64,000 nt of DNA, from positions 62,001 through 126,000 of the forward strand of contig NZ_LNQC01000047.1 of the NCBI RefSeq assembly GCF_001651855.1. The letters are read 5' to 3'. This document shows, piece by piece, positions 49,700 through 58,053 of the stretch. The notes under the pieces are model-generated. The model did not search any database. It had not been told where the DNA came from and saw nothing but the letters and a program-made list of their open reading frames with translations. Within the stretch, counting starts at the first letter, position 1. Each line of letters begins with the position of its first letter. This stretch comes from Sinorhizobium americanum (GTDB lineage: Bacteria; Pseudomonadota; Alphaproteobacteria; Rhizobiales; Rhizobiaceae). Position numbers and translations under genes: made by a program.

Positions 49700-50140
49700 A
49701 TGATCTATGTCGATGCCGATGCCTGCCCGGTGAAGGCGGAAATCCTCAAGGTGGCCGAACGCCACGGCTTCGAAGTCACCCTCGTCGCCAATTCGGGCCT
49801 GCGGCCCTCGCGTGACCCGATGGTGCACAACGTCATCGTGTCGGCCGGCTTCGACGCCGCCGACAATTGGATCGCCGAGCATGCGGGCGAAGGCGACATC
49901 GTCGTCACCGCCGACGTTCCGCTTGCCGGGCGCTGCGTCACCGCGGGCGCATTCGTCACTGGGCCTACCGGCCGCGTCTTCGACAAGACGAACATCGGCA
50001 TGGCTTCCGCGATGCGCGATCTTGGTGCGCACCTGCGGGAGACGGGCGAAAGCAAGGGCTATAACGCCTCTTTTAGCGCGCGAGACCGCTCGGCCTTTCT
50101 CGAAACTCTTGACCGGCTCTGCCGTCGCGTCAAAAGGTGA
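49700..50140 (+). CDS. UPF0178 (YaiI/DUF188) family protein
   Basis: The 146-residue product matches the YaiI family over its full length: MIYVDADACPVKAEILKVAERHGFEVTLVAN, MVHNVIVSAGFDAADNWI, DIVVTADVPLAGRCVTAGAFV and AMRDLGAHLRE. The Asp-rich N-terminus is PIN-domain-like, so a nuclease role is possible but unproven. It lies 76 bp behind frmA and 27 bp ahead of a DUF1345 gene. Confidence 0.93.
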   Translation: MIYVDADACPVKAEILKVAERHGFEVTLVANSGLRPSRDPMVHNVIVSAGFDAADNWIAEHAGEGDIVVTADVPLAGRCVTAGAFVTGPTGRVFDKTNIGMASAMRDLGAHLRETGESKGYNASFSARDRSAFLETLDRLCRRVKR

Positions 50141-50167
50141 GGCGCGGAACGGCAGCGTGAGTGGCAA

Positions 50168-50824
50168 ATGACACCAAATCGGCTGAGACATTGGCCATTT
50201 TACCTGGCGCTTGCCGGTGCCCTTGTCAGTGCGCCGCTTGGGCATGCGCTGTTTCGCGAAGAGGCGATCGAGATCACTGCCATCGCCTTCTTCTGCATCT
50301 ATCTGACGATAGCGGCGTTCCGGCTGCCGAAACTCACTGGAGGCTATCTCGAGGCAAATGCGCGCGACACGGGTGAGCCGGAGCCGATCATATTTCTTGT
50401 GACGCTCCTGGCCGCCGCAGTCTCGCTGGTCGCGCTGTTCGTCGCGCTCAATCGCACCGACGACGGCGGCGCGGTCGAACTGATCCTTGCCTTCGCCTCG
50501 GTCACGCTCGGATGGGCAACCATTCACACGATGGCAGCGCTGCATTATGCGCATCTTTACTGGCTTGCGAACCGTCGCGACGACGGCAGCAATCCGGCAT
50601 CCCGTGGCCTTGCCTTTCCGGAGACCGACGCCCCCGGCGGCTATGACTTCCTCTACTTCGCCTTCGTTATCGGAATGACCGCGCAGACCTCCGACGTCGC
50701 CATCACCACGACGGCGATGCGGCGCGTCAACCTGATGCATGCGGTCGTTTCGTTCTTCTTCAACACGGTGCTCGTCGCAGCCGCGGTCAATGCCGCGGTG
50801 CAGCTTGCCGGCGGCACGCCATGA
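50168..50824 (+). CDS. DUF1345 family membrane protein
   Basis: The 218-residue product has about five membrane helices and DUF1345 features: LRHWPFYLALAGALVSAPLGHAL, ATIHTMAALHYAHLYWL and DFLYFAFVIGMTAQTSDVAITTTAMRRVNLMHAVVSFFFNTVL. Its function is unknown. The stop codon lies 16 bp before the fghA start, so the YaiI, DUF1345 and fghA genes look like one transcript behind frmA. Confidence 0.9.
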   Translation: MTPNRLRHWPFYLALAGALVSAPLGHALFREEAIEITAIAFFCIYLTIAAFRLPKLTGGYLEANARDTGEPEPIIFLVTLLAAAVSLVALFVALNRTDDGGAVELILAFASVTLGWATIHTMAALHYAHLYWLANRRDDGSNPASRGLAFPETDAPGGYDFLYFAFVIGMTAQTSDVAITTTAMRRVNLMHAVVSFFFNTVLVAAAVNAAVQLAGGTP

Positions 50825-50840
50825 CTACACGGAGAATTCG

Positions 50841-51674
50841 ATGAAAATCATCTCGCAGAACACCGCCTTCGGCGGCATGCAGGGCGTCTTCGCCCATGAC
50901 TCCAAGGCCTGCAAGGGCGAAATGACCTTCGCCGTCTATGTGCCGCCGCAGGCGACCAGCGAGCCGCGCCCGGTCGTTTGGTATCTCTCCGGCCTCACCT
51001 GCACCCATGCCAATGTCATGGAGAAGGGCGAATACCGTCGCTTGGCGTCGGAGCTCGGACTGATCGTCGTCTGCCCGGATACGAGCCCGCGCGGAGCCGA
51101 CGTCGCCGACGAGTTGACGAACTGGCAGATGGGCAAGGGCGCCGGCTTCTATCTCGATGCGACGCAAGCGCCCTGGGCCGAGCACTATCAGATGTACAGC
51201 TACATCACCGAGGAACTGCCCGCCTTGATCCGCGAGCAGTTCCGCGCCGACATGTACCGGCAGGGCATCTTCGGCCATTCGATGGGCGGCCATGGCGCGA
51301 TGACCATCGCGCTCAGGAACCCCGAGCGTTTCAAAAGCTGCTCCGCCTTCGCCCCGATCGTCGCCCCCTCTTCCGCCGACTGGTCCGCCGGCGCCTTCGA
51401 GAAATATCTCGGCGCGGACAAAGCCGCGTGGCGAAATTACGACGCCTGCGCTCTCGTCGAGGACGGGGCGCGCTTCCCGGAATTTCTAGTCGACCAGGGC
51501 AAGGCGGATGGCTTCCTTGAAAATGGTCTCAGGCCGTGGCTCTTCGAGGAGGCGGTGAAGGGCACCGGCATCGGCCTCACGCTTCGCATACACGAGCGCT
51601 ACGACCATTCCTATTACTTCATCTCGACCTTCATGGACGATCATCTGAAGTGGCACGCCGAAAGGCTCGGCTGA
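50841..51674 (+). CDS. fghA: S-formylglutathione hydrolase
   Basis: It cleaves S-formylglutathione to formate and glutathione, the second step of glutathione-dependent formaldehyde removal. The 277-residue product has the esterase D pattern: MTFAVYVPPQA, VWYLSGLTCTHANVMEKGEY, the nucleophile Ser147 in GIFGHSMGGHGA, catalytic Asp in DQGKADGFL and His in YDHSYYFI. It follows the DUF1345 gene by 16 bp and lies downstream of frmA, its functional partner. Confidence 0.97.
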   Translation: MKIISQNTAFGGMQGVFAHDSKACKGEMTFAVYVPPQATSEPRPVVWYLSGLTCTHANVMEKGEYRRLASELGLIVVCPDTSPRGADVADELTNWQMGKGAGFYLDATQAPWAEHYQMYSYITEELPALIREQFRADMYRQGIFGHSMGGHGAMTIALRNPERFKSCSAFAPIVAPSSADWSAGAFEKYLGADKAAWRNYDACALVEDGARFPEFLVDQGKADGFLENGLRPWLFEEAVKGTGIGLTLRIHERYDHSYYFISTFMDDHLKWHAERLG

Positions 51675-51682
51675 GGCGCCGG

Positions 51683-51994
51683 TCAGGATGCCGGCTGGAA
51701 TCTCGGCTGGCCGGCAGACTCGATCACGCGTACGCTCGAATCCGCAAGGCCGTGATGGCCTTCGGTGTCGATCACCAGATGCCAGTGCGCCGTTTCCGGA
51801 ATTGTCATCCGCAGCGGCGATTTCCGCGCTACGCCGCCGAAGAACTGATGCTTCAGCGTTTCCGTGTAGCGCGTGAAATTGACGTCGGTCATCAGGCGAA
51901 CATTGGCGACGGCCGACAGGGTGATCTCGATCCGCGTGCCGGCCCGCTGGGCCTTGAGATCATAGTGCGTGAAGTTCAGGGCTTTGCTCGCCAT
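51683..51994 (-). CDS. DUF1883 family protein
   Basis: The 103-residue product matches DUF1883: NFTHYDLKAQRAGTRIEITLSAVANVRLMTDVNFTRY, HQFFGGVARKSPLRMTIPETAHWHLVIDTEGH and SVRVI near the C-terminus. These small beta-rich proteins have been reported mainly in alphaproteobacteria, often fused to TIR domains in other bacteria. The ATG at 51994 starts the conserved region; the frame is open to 52204. It is convergent with fghA, 8 bp apart. Confidence 0.85.
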   Translation of the reverse strand: MASKALNFTHYDLKAQRAGTRIEITLSAVANVRLMTDVNFTRYTETLKHQFFGGVARKSPLRMTIPETAHWHLVIDTEGHHGLADSSVRVIESAGQPRFQPAS

Positions 51995-52136
51995 CGCAAT
52001 TGACCGGACCTTATATGAGACATCGCTACGACAGTAGCGGCGGGCGCTTAATGAATGGTGTCGTGTTTTCTCGTGGCCCTGACGATCGCAATGGTCTAGA
52101 GCCTTTCCTTGAAAAACTGGAAGCGGATCGCGGCAG

Positions 52137-53129
52137 ATGGCAGGCATAGAACACAGACAGGTGGACGGTGACGAGGCGGGCATGCGCCTCGACCGCTGGT
52201 TCAAGGTGCATTATCCGGGCTTGGGCTTCGGCCCGTTGCAGAAGCTGCTGCGTTCCGGTCAGATCCGCGTCGACGGGGCGCGTGCAAAATCCGACACGCG
52301 CGTCCAGCCTGGCCAGACGATCCGCGTTCCGCCGCTTGGCGTCGACGCGAAGGAAACCAAATCGGGCCCGATCGGCGGGCGGGACCTGCGCCATTCCCCG
52401 GACGGAGAGCTTTTGTCGCGCATGGTGCTGCACGAGGACGCCAAGGTCATCGTGCTCAACAAGCCGGCGGGTCTGGCAGTCCAGGGCGGGTCCGGCGTCA
52501 GCAGGCACATCGACAAGATGCTCGAGGCCTGGACGAACCAGAAGGGCGAAAAGCCGCGCCTCGTCCATCGGCTGGACCGGGACACGTCCGGCGTGCTCGT
52601 CATCGCCCGGACCCGGGGTGCGGCACAGCAGCTGACGGCCGCCTTTCGCGAGCGCGACACCAGGAAGATCTACTGGTCGCTGGTCAAGGGCGTTCCGCGC
52701 AAGCGTGAGGACCGCGTTTCCACCTGGCTCGTCAAGGAACAGACGCCGGACGGCGACCGGATGCGGATCGCAAAGCATGGCGACGAAGGCGCCGACCATG
52801 CCATTTCCTACTATCGGATCATCGAGCAGGCCGGCCAGAATCTCGCCTGGCTGGAAATGGAACCCTATACCGGCCGCACACACCAGTTGCGCGTCCACGC
52901 CGCCCATATCGGCCATCCGATCATCGGCGACCCGAAATATTTCGAGGCGGACATCAACTGGACCTTCCCCGGCGGCATCCAGAACAGGCTGCACCTGCAT
53001 GCCCGCTTTATCGACATCCCGCATCCGAACGGCGGACGCCTGAAGATCACGGCCCCCCTGCCGCCGCATATGGTGCAGAGCTGGAATCTGCTCGGCCTTG
53101 ACGAGAACGCCGCCGGCGAGGACGAGTGA
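52137..53129 (+). CDS. RluA-family 23S rRNA pseudouridine synthase
   Basis: The 330-residue protein has an S4 domain (residues 10-60, GMRLDRWFKVHYPGLGFGPLQKLLRSGQIRVDG) and the RluA catalytic core, with the catalytic Asp in RLVHRLDRDTSGVLVIAR, PYTGRTHQLRVHAAHIGHPIIGDPKY and LHLHARFIDIPHPNGG. It converts uridines in 23S rRNA, probably at the RluC positions; the exact subclass cannot be fixed by eye. Its stop overlaps the start of the HAD phosphatase (ATGA), so the two are translationally coupled. Confidence 0.92.
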   Translation: MAGIEHRQVDGDEAGMRLDRWFKVHYPGLGFGPLQKLLRSGQIRVDGARAKSDTRVQPGQTIRVPPLGVDAKETKSGPIGGRDLRHSPDGELLSRMVLHEDAKVIVLNKPAGLAVQGGSGVSRHIDKMLEAWTNQKGEKPRLVHRLDRDTSGVLVIARTRGAAQQLTAAFRERDTRKIYWSLVKGVPRKREDRVSTWLVKEQTPDGDRMRIAKHGDEGADHAISYYRIIEQAGQNLAWLEMEPYTGRTHQLRVHAAHIGHPIIGDPKYFEADINWTFPGGIQNRLHLHARFIDIPHPNGGRLKITAPLPPHMVQSWNLLGLDENAAGEDE

Positions 53130-53794
53130 TGAAGCTGGTGCTCTTCGACTGCGACGGCACGCTGGTCGACAGCGCCGGCCTCATCCATGAGGTCATGAGC
53201 CGTACCTTCGAGGCCTTCGATCTTCCCCGGCCGGAGGCCTTGGCGACGCGCGCAATCATCGGGCTGACGCTCGACATCGCTATCGCGAGGTTGCTCGGCC
53301 AGGAGCACATCGACCCGCGCGCCACCGCGATGACGACACATTACAAGGGCATCTTCAGCTCGGTGCGCGGCGAACAGGTCCATCAGGAAGCGTTGTTTCC
53401 CGGGATTGCCGAGATGGTGCAAGCCTTGGCCACCCGCGACCAGCTGTTGATTGGCGCCGTCACCGGAAAGTCGCGGCGAGGCCTCCAGCACATTGCCGCC
53501 ACCCACGGCTTCGACAAGCTCTTCTTCGTCTCGCGAACGGCGGATGATTGCCCATCGAAGCCGCATCCGGCAATGGTGATGGAATGCTGTGCCGAGGCAG
53601 GCGTCGATCCGAAAGACACGATTGTCATCGGCGATGCGATCTACGATATGCAGATGGCGAAGGCGGCCGGGGCCGCTGCCCTCGGGGTATCGTGGGGCTA
53701 TGCCAGCGTTCCGGCGCTGATCGAGGCCGGCGCCGACCACATCGCCCATGTACCGGCAGACATCATCGAATGGATGGGATTGAACCATGCCTGA
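53126..53794 (+). CDS. HAD family phosphatase (phosphoglycolate phosphatase-like)
   Basis: The 222-residue product is a HAD hydrolase: motif I DCDGTLVDSAG with nucleophile Asp7, motif II IGAVTGKSRRG, Lys in CPSKPHPAM and motif IV IVIGDAIYDMQMAKAAGAAALGVSWGY. The cap between residues 15 and 90 places it with the Gph-like group, which act on small phosphate esters. It overlaps both its neighbours: rluA ends at its ATG and the ATP12 gene starts 8 bp before its stop, giving a tightly packed three-gene operon. Confidence 0.92.
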   Translation: MMKLVLFDCDGTLVDSAGLIHEVMSRTFEAFDLPRPEALATRAIIGLTLDIAIARLLGQEHIDPRATAMTTHYKGIFSSVRGEQVHQEALFPGIAEMVQALATRDQLLIGAVTGKSRRGLQHIAATHGFDKLFFVSRTADDCPSKPHPAMVMECCAEAGVDPKDTIVIGDAIYDMQMAKAAGAAALGVSWGYASVPALIEAGADHIAHVPADIIEWMGLNHA

Positions 53795-54572
53795 TATTCG
53801 CGACGAATTGAGCGGAGCACTCAGCCACGAGGATCCGGTGCGCCGCGCCCAGATCCAGATGCAAAAGCCGGTGGCAAAGCGTTTCTACAAAACCGTCGGC
53901 GTCGCCGATGCCGAGGGTGGCGGGCACGCTGTGCTTCTCGACGGGCGGCCCGTTCGCACGCCAGCAAAGCGACCCCTTGCCGTCCCGACGCTCAAGCTCG
54001 CCAATCTGCTGGCCGCCGAGTGGGACGCGCAAGTCGATATCATTGACCCTTCGGCCATGCCGCTAACCCGCATCGTCAACACCGCCATCGACGGCGTCGC
54101 CGTCGACCAGCGCGCAGTCTTCGACGACATCCTGCGGTTCGCCGGCACCGACCTTCTCTGCTATCGCGCCGACAACCCGACCGGACTTGTGGAACGGCAG
54201 AACGACATCTGGAACCCCGTTGTCGATTGGGCCGCCCATTCGCTCGGCGCCCGCTTCATTCTTGCCGAGGGCGTCATCCATCAGGAACAGCCGAAGGAGG
54301 CGATTTCCGCCTACGCAGAAGGCTTGCGCGCCTTTGCGACGCCGCTCGGCCTCGCCTGCCTGCACACGATCACCACGTTGACCGGATCGGCACTGCTTGC
54401 GCTTGCCTTCGGCATGGGCCGGCTCTCGGCCGACGAGGCCTGGAAGGCAGCCCATGTCGACGAGGACTGGCAGATCGAGCACTGGGGCACCGACGAAGAG
54501 GCATTCCAGCGCCGTGAAAACCGCTGGCAGGAAATGCAGGCGGCCACCGCGGTCCTCGACGCGCTGAGATAA
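53787..54572 (+). CDS. ATP12 family chaperone for F1-ATPase assembly
   Basis: The 261-residue product is an alphaproteobacterial ATP12 homologue. The family helps assemble the F1 alpha subunit. Diagnostic segments are KRFYKTVGVADAEGGGHAVLLDGRPVRTPAKRPLAVPT, LANLLAAEWDAQVDIIDPSAMPLTRIVNTAIDG, TDLLCYRADNPTGLVERQNDIWNPVVDWA and DEDWQIEHWGTDEEAFQRR. It overlaps the HAD gene by 8 bp, a gene order frequent in Rhizobiales. It is convergent with sugE and ends just before a bidirectional terminator. Confidence 0.94.
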   Translation: MPDIRDELSGALSHEDPVRRAQIQMQKPVAKRFYKTVGVADAEGGGHAVLLDGRPVRTPAKRPLAVPTLKLANLLAAEWDAQVDIIDPSAMPLTRIVNTAIDGVAVDQRAVFDDILRFAGTDLLCYRADNPTGLVERQNDIWNPVVDWAAHSLGARFILAEGVIHQEQPKEAISAYAEGLRAFATPLGLACLHTITTLTGSALLALAFGMGRLSADEAWKAAHVDEDWQIEHWGTDEEAFQRRENRWQEMQAATAVLDALR

Positions 54573-54580
54573 CGTCAGTT

Positions 54581-54605
54581 GGCGTCTGCTGTAACGGCAG
54601 ACGCC
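54581..54605. terminator. Bidirectional terminator between the ATP12 gene and sugE
   Basis: GGCGTCTGC (54581-54589) pairs perfectly with GCAGACGCC (54597-54605) around a 7-nt loop. It sits in the 43-bp gap between the convergent ATP12 and sugE genes, so it can serve both. Confidence 0.7.
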
Positions 54606-54615
54606 TTACGCACGG

Positions 54616-54930
54616 TCATGCTGCCATTTTGAGGCCGGCAATGCCGGCGACGACCAGGCCGATGCAGCCGAGGCGCGCAACCGTCAGCGGCTCGGCGAAA
54701 AGGATGATTCCAAGCACGACGGTGCCGATCGTGCCAATCCCGGTCCAGACGGCATAGGCCGTGCCGAGCGGCAGCGATCGAACGGCAATTCCCAGCAAGA
54801 CGACGCTCAGGATCATCGAACCGACCGTAAGCACGGTCGGCGTCAGCCGCGTGAATCCGTCGGTGTATTTAAGGCCGATTGCCCAGCCGATTTCGAGAAG
54901 TCCGGCGAGAAGCAGAGTGAACCAGGCCAT
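54616..54930 (-). CDS. sugE: Small multidrug resistance protein, guanidinium exporter (SugE/Gdx)
   Basis: The 104-residue protein has four membrane helices and the SMR-family Glu13 in LLAGLLEIGWAIGLKYTDGF. The motif GWAIGLKYTDGFTRL and the segment LPLGTAYAVWTGIGTIGTVVLGIILF separate SugE/Gdx from EmrE-type pumps. Gdx proteins exchange guanidinium for protons. The ATG at 54930 has AAGGAG 6 nt upstream; a further ATG at 54945 is possible. A guanidine-II riboswitch lies in the leader, which strongly supports guanidinium export as the role. Confidence 0.94.
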   Translation of the reverse strand: MAWFTLLLAGLLEIGWAIGLKYTDGFTRLTPTVLTVGSMILSVVLLGIAVRSLPLGTAYAVWTGIGTIGTVVLGIILFAEPLTVARLGCIGLVVAGIAGLKMAA

Positions 54931-54950
54931 TTGAGGCTCCTTCATCTGGA

Positions 54951-55010
54951 GCGAGGCCGTCCCCGCGGGTGTTCGGGCCGATCAGGATCGCGCCCGTGCA
55001 GCCGTCTGCA
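54951..55010 (-). promoter_or_regulatory. Guanidine-II (mini-ykkC) riboswitch
   Basis: On the minus strand two short hairpins each carry an ACGG loop: TGCAG-ACGG-CTGCA (55010-54997) and GCGGGG-ACGG-CCTCGC (54966-54951, with one G-U pair). They are 30 nt apart, and the second lies 8 nt before the AAGGAG of sugE (54942-54937). Two ACGR-loop hairpins upstream of a sugE gene are the definition of this riboswitch class, which binds free guanidine and frees the ribosome-binding site. Confidence 0.85.
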
Positions 55011-55091
55011 ACTCGGGTCTCTGTGCCACAAAGCGCCGGAGCCAGCAAGCGGCTGGCCGGCAAAGCTGCTCTGCGCCGGCGGCACGGCTCG

Positions 55092-56402
55092 TCATGAGTT
55101 CCGTTCGCGGCGCAGCTTCGCCCACCATTCGAGCCGCTTGCGTATGTCCCGCTCGAAACCCCTCTCTGGAGGATCATAGAAGGTCCTGCGCCCCATCTTC
55201 TCGGGGAAATAGTCCTGGCCGGAAAAGGCATCGGGTTCGTCGTGATCGTAACGGTACCCCTCGCCGTAGCCCTCCCCCTTCATGAGCTTGGTGGGGGCGT
55301 TGAGAATATGCTTCGGCGGCAGCAGCGAGCCGTTTTCCTTGGCGGCGCGCATCGCCCCCTTGTAGGCCGTGTAGAGGGCGTTCGATTTCGGCGCGGTGGC
55401 GACATAGACGCAGGCTTGCGCCAGCGCCAGTTCCCCTTCTGGCGAACCGAGATAGTCATAGGCGTCCTTGGCGGCGTTGCAGATCACCAGCGCCTGCGGA
55501 TCGGCAAGGCCGATATCCTCGACCGCCATGCGCACCAGCCGCCTGCCGATATACAAAGGATCCTCGCCCGCATCGAACATCCGGCAGAGATAATAGAGCG
55601 CCGCATCCGGATCGGATCCGCGAACCGACTTGTGAAGCGCAGAAATCAGATTGTAGTGGCCGTCCTGGCCCTTGTCGTAAACCGGCGCGCGCCGCTGGAC
55701 GATTTCGCGCAGCGCATCGGCATCGAATATCTCGTCCTTGCGCGCCGCCCGCCAGACCTCCTCGGCCAACGTTAGCACCGCCCGGCCGTCGCCATCAGCC
55801 ATGCGGATCAGGCTCGCACGGGCGTCTTCATCAAGCGGCAGCGGCTTGCCCTCGGCCTGCTCGGCGCGCTTCAGGAGTTCCTCGAGGCTTGCCTCGTCAT
55901 GCGGCTTGAACGTCAGCACCCGCGCCCGCGACAGGAGCGCGGCGTTGAGTTCAAAGGACGGATTCTCCGTGGTGGCGCCCACCAGAATGACCGTCCCGTC
56001 TTCCATGACCGGCAGGAAACTGTCCTGCTGGGCGCGGTTGAAGCGATGGATCTCATCGACGAAGAGCAAGGTCTGCCGTCCCGACATGCGCCGGGCGCGG
56101 GCCGATTCGAAAACCTTCTTGAGGTCGGCGACACCGGAAAAGATCGCCGAGATCTGCTCGAAGGCGAGACCGGCCTCCCCCGAAAGCAGCCGCGCCACGG
56201 TGGTCTTGCCGGTGCCCGGCGGTCCCCAGAAAATCATCGAACCGAGCGAGCCTGAGGCGATCATCCGCGTCAGGGCGCCGTCCGCCCCCGTCAGGTGCTC
56301 CTGCCCGGTCACTTCGGCGAGCGTGCGCGGCCGCAGCCGATCGGCCAGCGGTCTTGCCGAGGCCATCTCCGGCGGTTCAATGGGGGAGAAGAGGTCGCTC
56401 AT
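55092..56402 (-). CDS. rarA: Replication-associated recombination protein A (AAA+ ATPase)
   Basis: RarA (MgsA) acts at stalled replication forks. The 436-residue product has the AAA+ core with Walker A (FWGPPGTGKTTVARLL), Walker B (LLFVDEIHRFNRAQQDSFLP), sensor 1 (VGATTENPSFELNAALLSRARV) and the C-terminal tetramerisation domain (ISALHKSVRGSDPDAALYYLCRMF, AYKGAMRAAKENGSLLPPKHILNAPT). Length is normal. Its ATG overlaps the stop of the DegP-type gene upstream by 4 bp (ATGA), so the two are coupled. Confidence 0.96.
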   Translation of the reverse strand: MSDLFSPIEPPEMASARPLADRLRPRTLAEVTGQEHLTGADGALTRMIASGSLGSMIFWGPPGTGKTTVARLLSGEAGLAFEQISAIFSGVADLKKVFESARARRMSGRQTLLFVDEIHRFNRAQQDSFLPVMEDGTVILVGATTENPSFELNAALLSRARVLTFKPHDEASLEELLKRAEQAEGKPLPLDEDARASLIRMADGDGRAVLTLAEEVWRAARKDEIFDADALREIVQRRAPVYDKGQDGHYNLISALHKSVRGSDPDAALYYLCRMFDAGEDPLYIGRRLVRMAVEDIGLADPQALVICNAAKDAYDYLGSPEGELALAQACVYVATAPKSNALYTAYKGAMRAAKENGSLLPPKHILNAPTKLMKGEGYGEGYRYDHDEPDAFSGQDYFPEKMGRRTFYDPPERGFERDIRKRLEWWAKLRRERNS

Positions 56403-57787
56403 CGGAAGAACTGTCTGATAAGCTGGCCGTCGCGCTCGATCTCGACGCGCCAGAACGAGGCGTCTTCGGCAACGACGCCTTGCAGCGTTTTCGAGTTGTC
56501 GATCGGCGTTCCATTCACGGAGCGTACGATATCTTTCGGCTCGAGGCCAATGCGCGCCGCCGGCGAGCCGCGATTAACCTCGGTCACGACGACCCCCTTG
56601 AGTGACGTCGGTATCCGCAGTTCGTCCGCAAGGCGCGGCGAAAGATTGGCGACGACGGCGCCGGCAAAGGGGTTCCGTCCCTCGATCAGCCGTTCGTCGC
56701 GTGGCGCGGTTTCCGGCGCCTGCTCCAGCTTCAGGGTGATATCGTGCGTTTCGCCGTGTTCGGTCACCGTCACGCGCGCTTCATGGCCGATGCCGACAGT
56801 CGTCAATCGGTAGCCGAGGGCATCCGGATGCTCCACCGAGATACCGTTGACAGCTGTCACCACCTGCCCCGGCTTCATGCCGGCATTTGCCGCCGGGCCG
56901 TCCGACTGGACGGCGGTCACCAGGGCACCGCGGGCGCGATCGAGGCCAAGCGCCTCGGCGACATCGGAGGTGACCGGCTCGAAGGTGGCGCCGACGAAGG
57001 GACGGACGAAGGAACCGCCGCCGCCCTCCGCGGAAGCGACGAAGACCTTGACCAGATTTGCGGGAATGGCGAACCCCACGCCGTTCGAGCCGCCGCCCCG
57101 CGAAAAGATCGCGGTGTTGATGCCGATCAGTTCACCCTTCATGTTGATCAGTCCACCGCCGGAATTTCCCGGATTGATCGCCGCGTCGGTCTGGATGAAG
57201 AAACCGAAATCTCCGTTGGAGATCTGGTTGCGGGCTAGCGCCGAAACGATACCGCTCGTCACCGTCTGCCCGACCCCGAACGGATTGCCCATCGCCAGCA
57301 CCAGGTCGCCAACCTCGACCGCGTCCGAATCACCGATCGGGATGATGTCGAAAGGACCATCTGCTTCGATCTTTAGGACCGCGAGATCGAGGCGATCGTC
57401 CTTGAGGACGATCTTGCACGGATACTCACGCCCGTCGGCGAGCGCCACCTTGATGTCGTCCGCCCCCTCGATGACGTGATTGTTGGTAACGACGATGCCG
57501 TCGCGACGGACGATTACGCCCGAGCCGAGCGACGATTGCTTCTCCGTGCGATTCGGCATGCGCTGGCCGAAGAACTCCTCAAAGAAGGGATCGACCGATC
57601 GCCGCTCGACGACCCGCTCGGCATAGACATTCGCCACGGCATTCGCCGTCTGCTTGACCAGCGGCGCGAAGGAGAGCTGCATTTCCGTGTGGGATTGGGG
57701 GACGGTCCTGGCGTCCTGCGCTACGGCCGGTGCCGACATGGCAATCGCAAGAACAAGAGCCGGCAGGGCTCGACGGCCAAAAATCAT
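56399..57787 (-). CDS. DegP/DegQ-type periplasmic serine protease
   Basis: The 462-residue protein has a signal peptide (residues 1-24, FGRRALPALVLAIAMSAPAVAQ) and a trypsin-like HtrA domain with the triad His104 (VVTNNHVIEG), Asp134 (DRLDLAVLKIE) and Ser209 (AAINPGNSGGG), followed by two PDZ domains (approximately residues 262-350 and 370-460). It should degrade or chaperone misfolded envelope proteins. It is translated together with rarA downstream, a pairing seen in other alphaproteobacteria. Confidence 0.95.
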   Translation of the reverse strand: MIFGRRALPALVLAIAMSAPAVAQDARTVPQSHTEMQLSFAPLVKQTANAVANVYAERVVERRSVDPFFEEFFGQRMPNRTEKQSSLGSGVIVRRDGIVVTNNHVIEGADDIKVALADGREYPCKIVLKDDRLDLAVLKIEADGPFDIIPIGDSDAVEVGDLVLAMGNPFGVGQTVTSGIVSALARNQISNGDFGFFIQTDAAINPGNSGGGLINMKGELIGINTAIFSRGGGSNGVGFAIPANLVKVFVASAEGGGGSFVRPFVGATFEPVTSDVAEALGLDRARGALVTAVQSDGPAANAGMKPGQVVTAVNGISVEHPDALGYRLTTVGIGHEARVTVTEHGETHDITLKLEQAPETAPRDERLIEGRNPFAGAVVANLSPRLADELRIPTSLKGVVVTEVNRGSPAARIGLEPKDIVRSVNGTPIDNSKTLQGVVAEDASFWRVEIERDGQLIRQFFR

Positions 57788-58053
57788 GAAGCATTCTCCC
57801 TTTCATTGCCGCTAGTTCAGATAGGATTTCGCAACAAAAAAGGCAAACGCGAGGCTGCCGCTCGGTGACGAAGCACGCTCGCGATTCAAGCCGTTTTTTC
57901 AGGCGTCTGCCGCGGCCATTTCATGAAAATCATCGCGGCGCCTCGCCCGCTCACGCGCCGTGCACGAAAACGTGGTCTCCCCCATCTTTTCCGGTGATCG
58001 AATCTCTGGTCATCTGGCCGAGATCAGCTTTCGATCCCTGTCGAGGAAGCACC

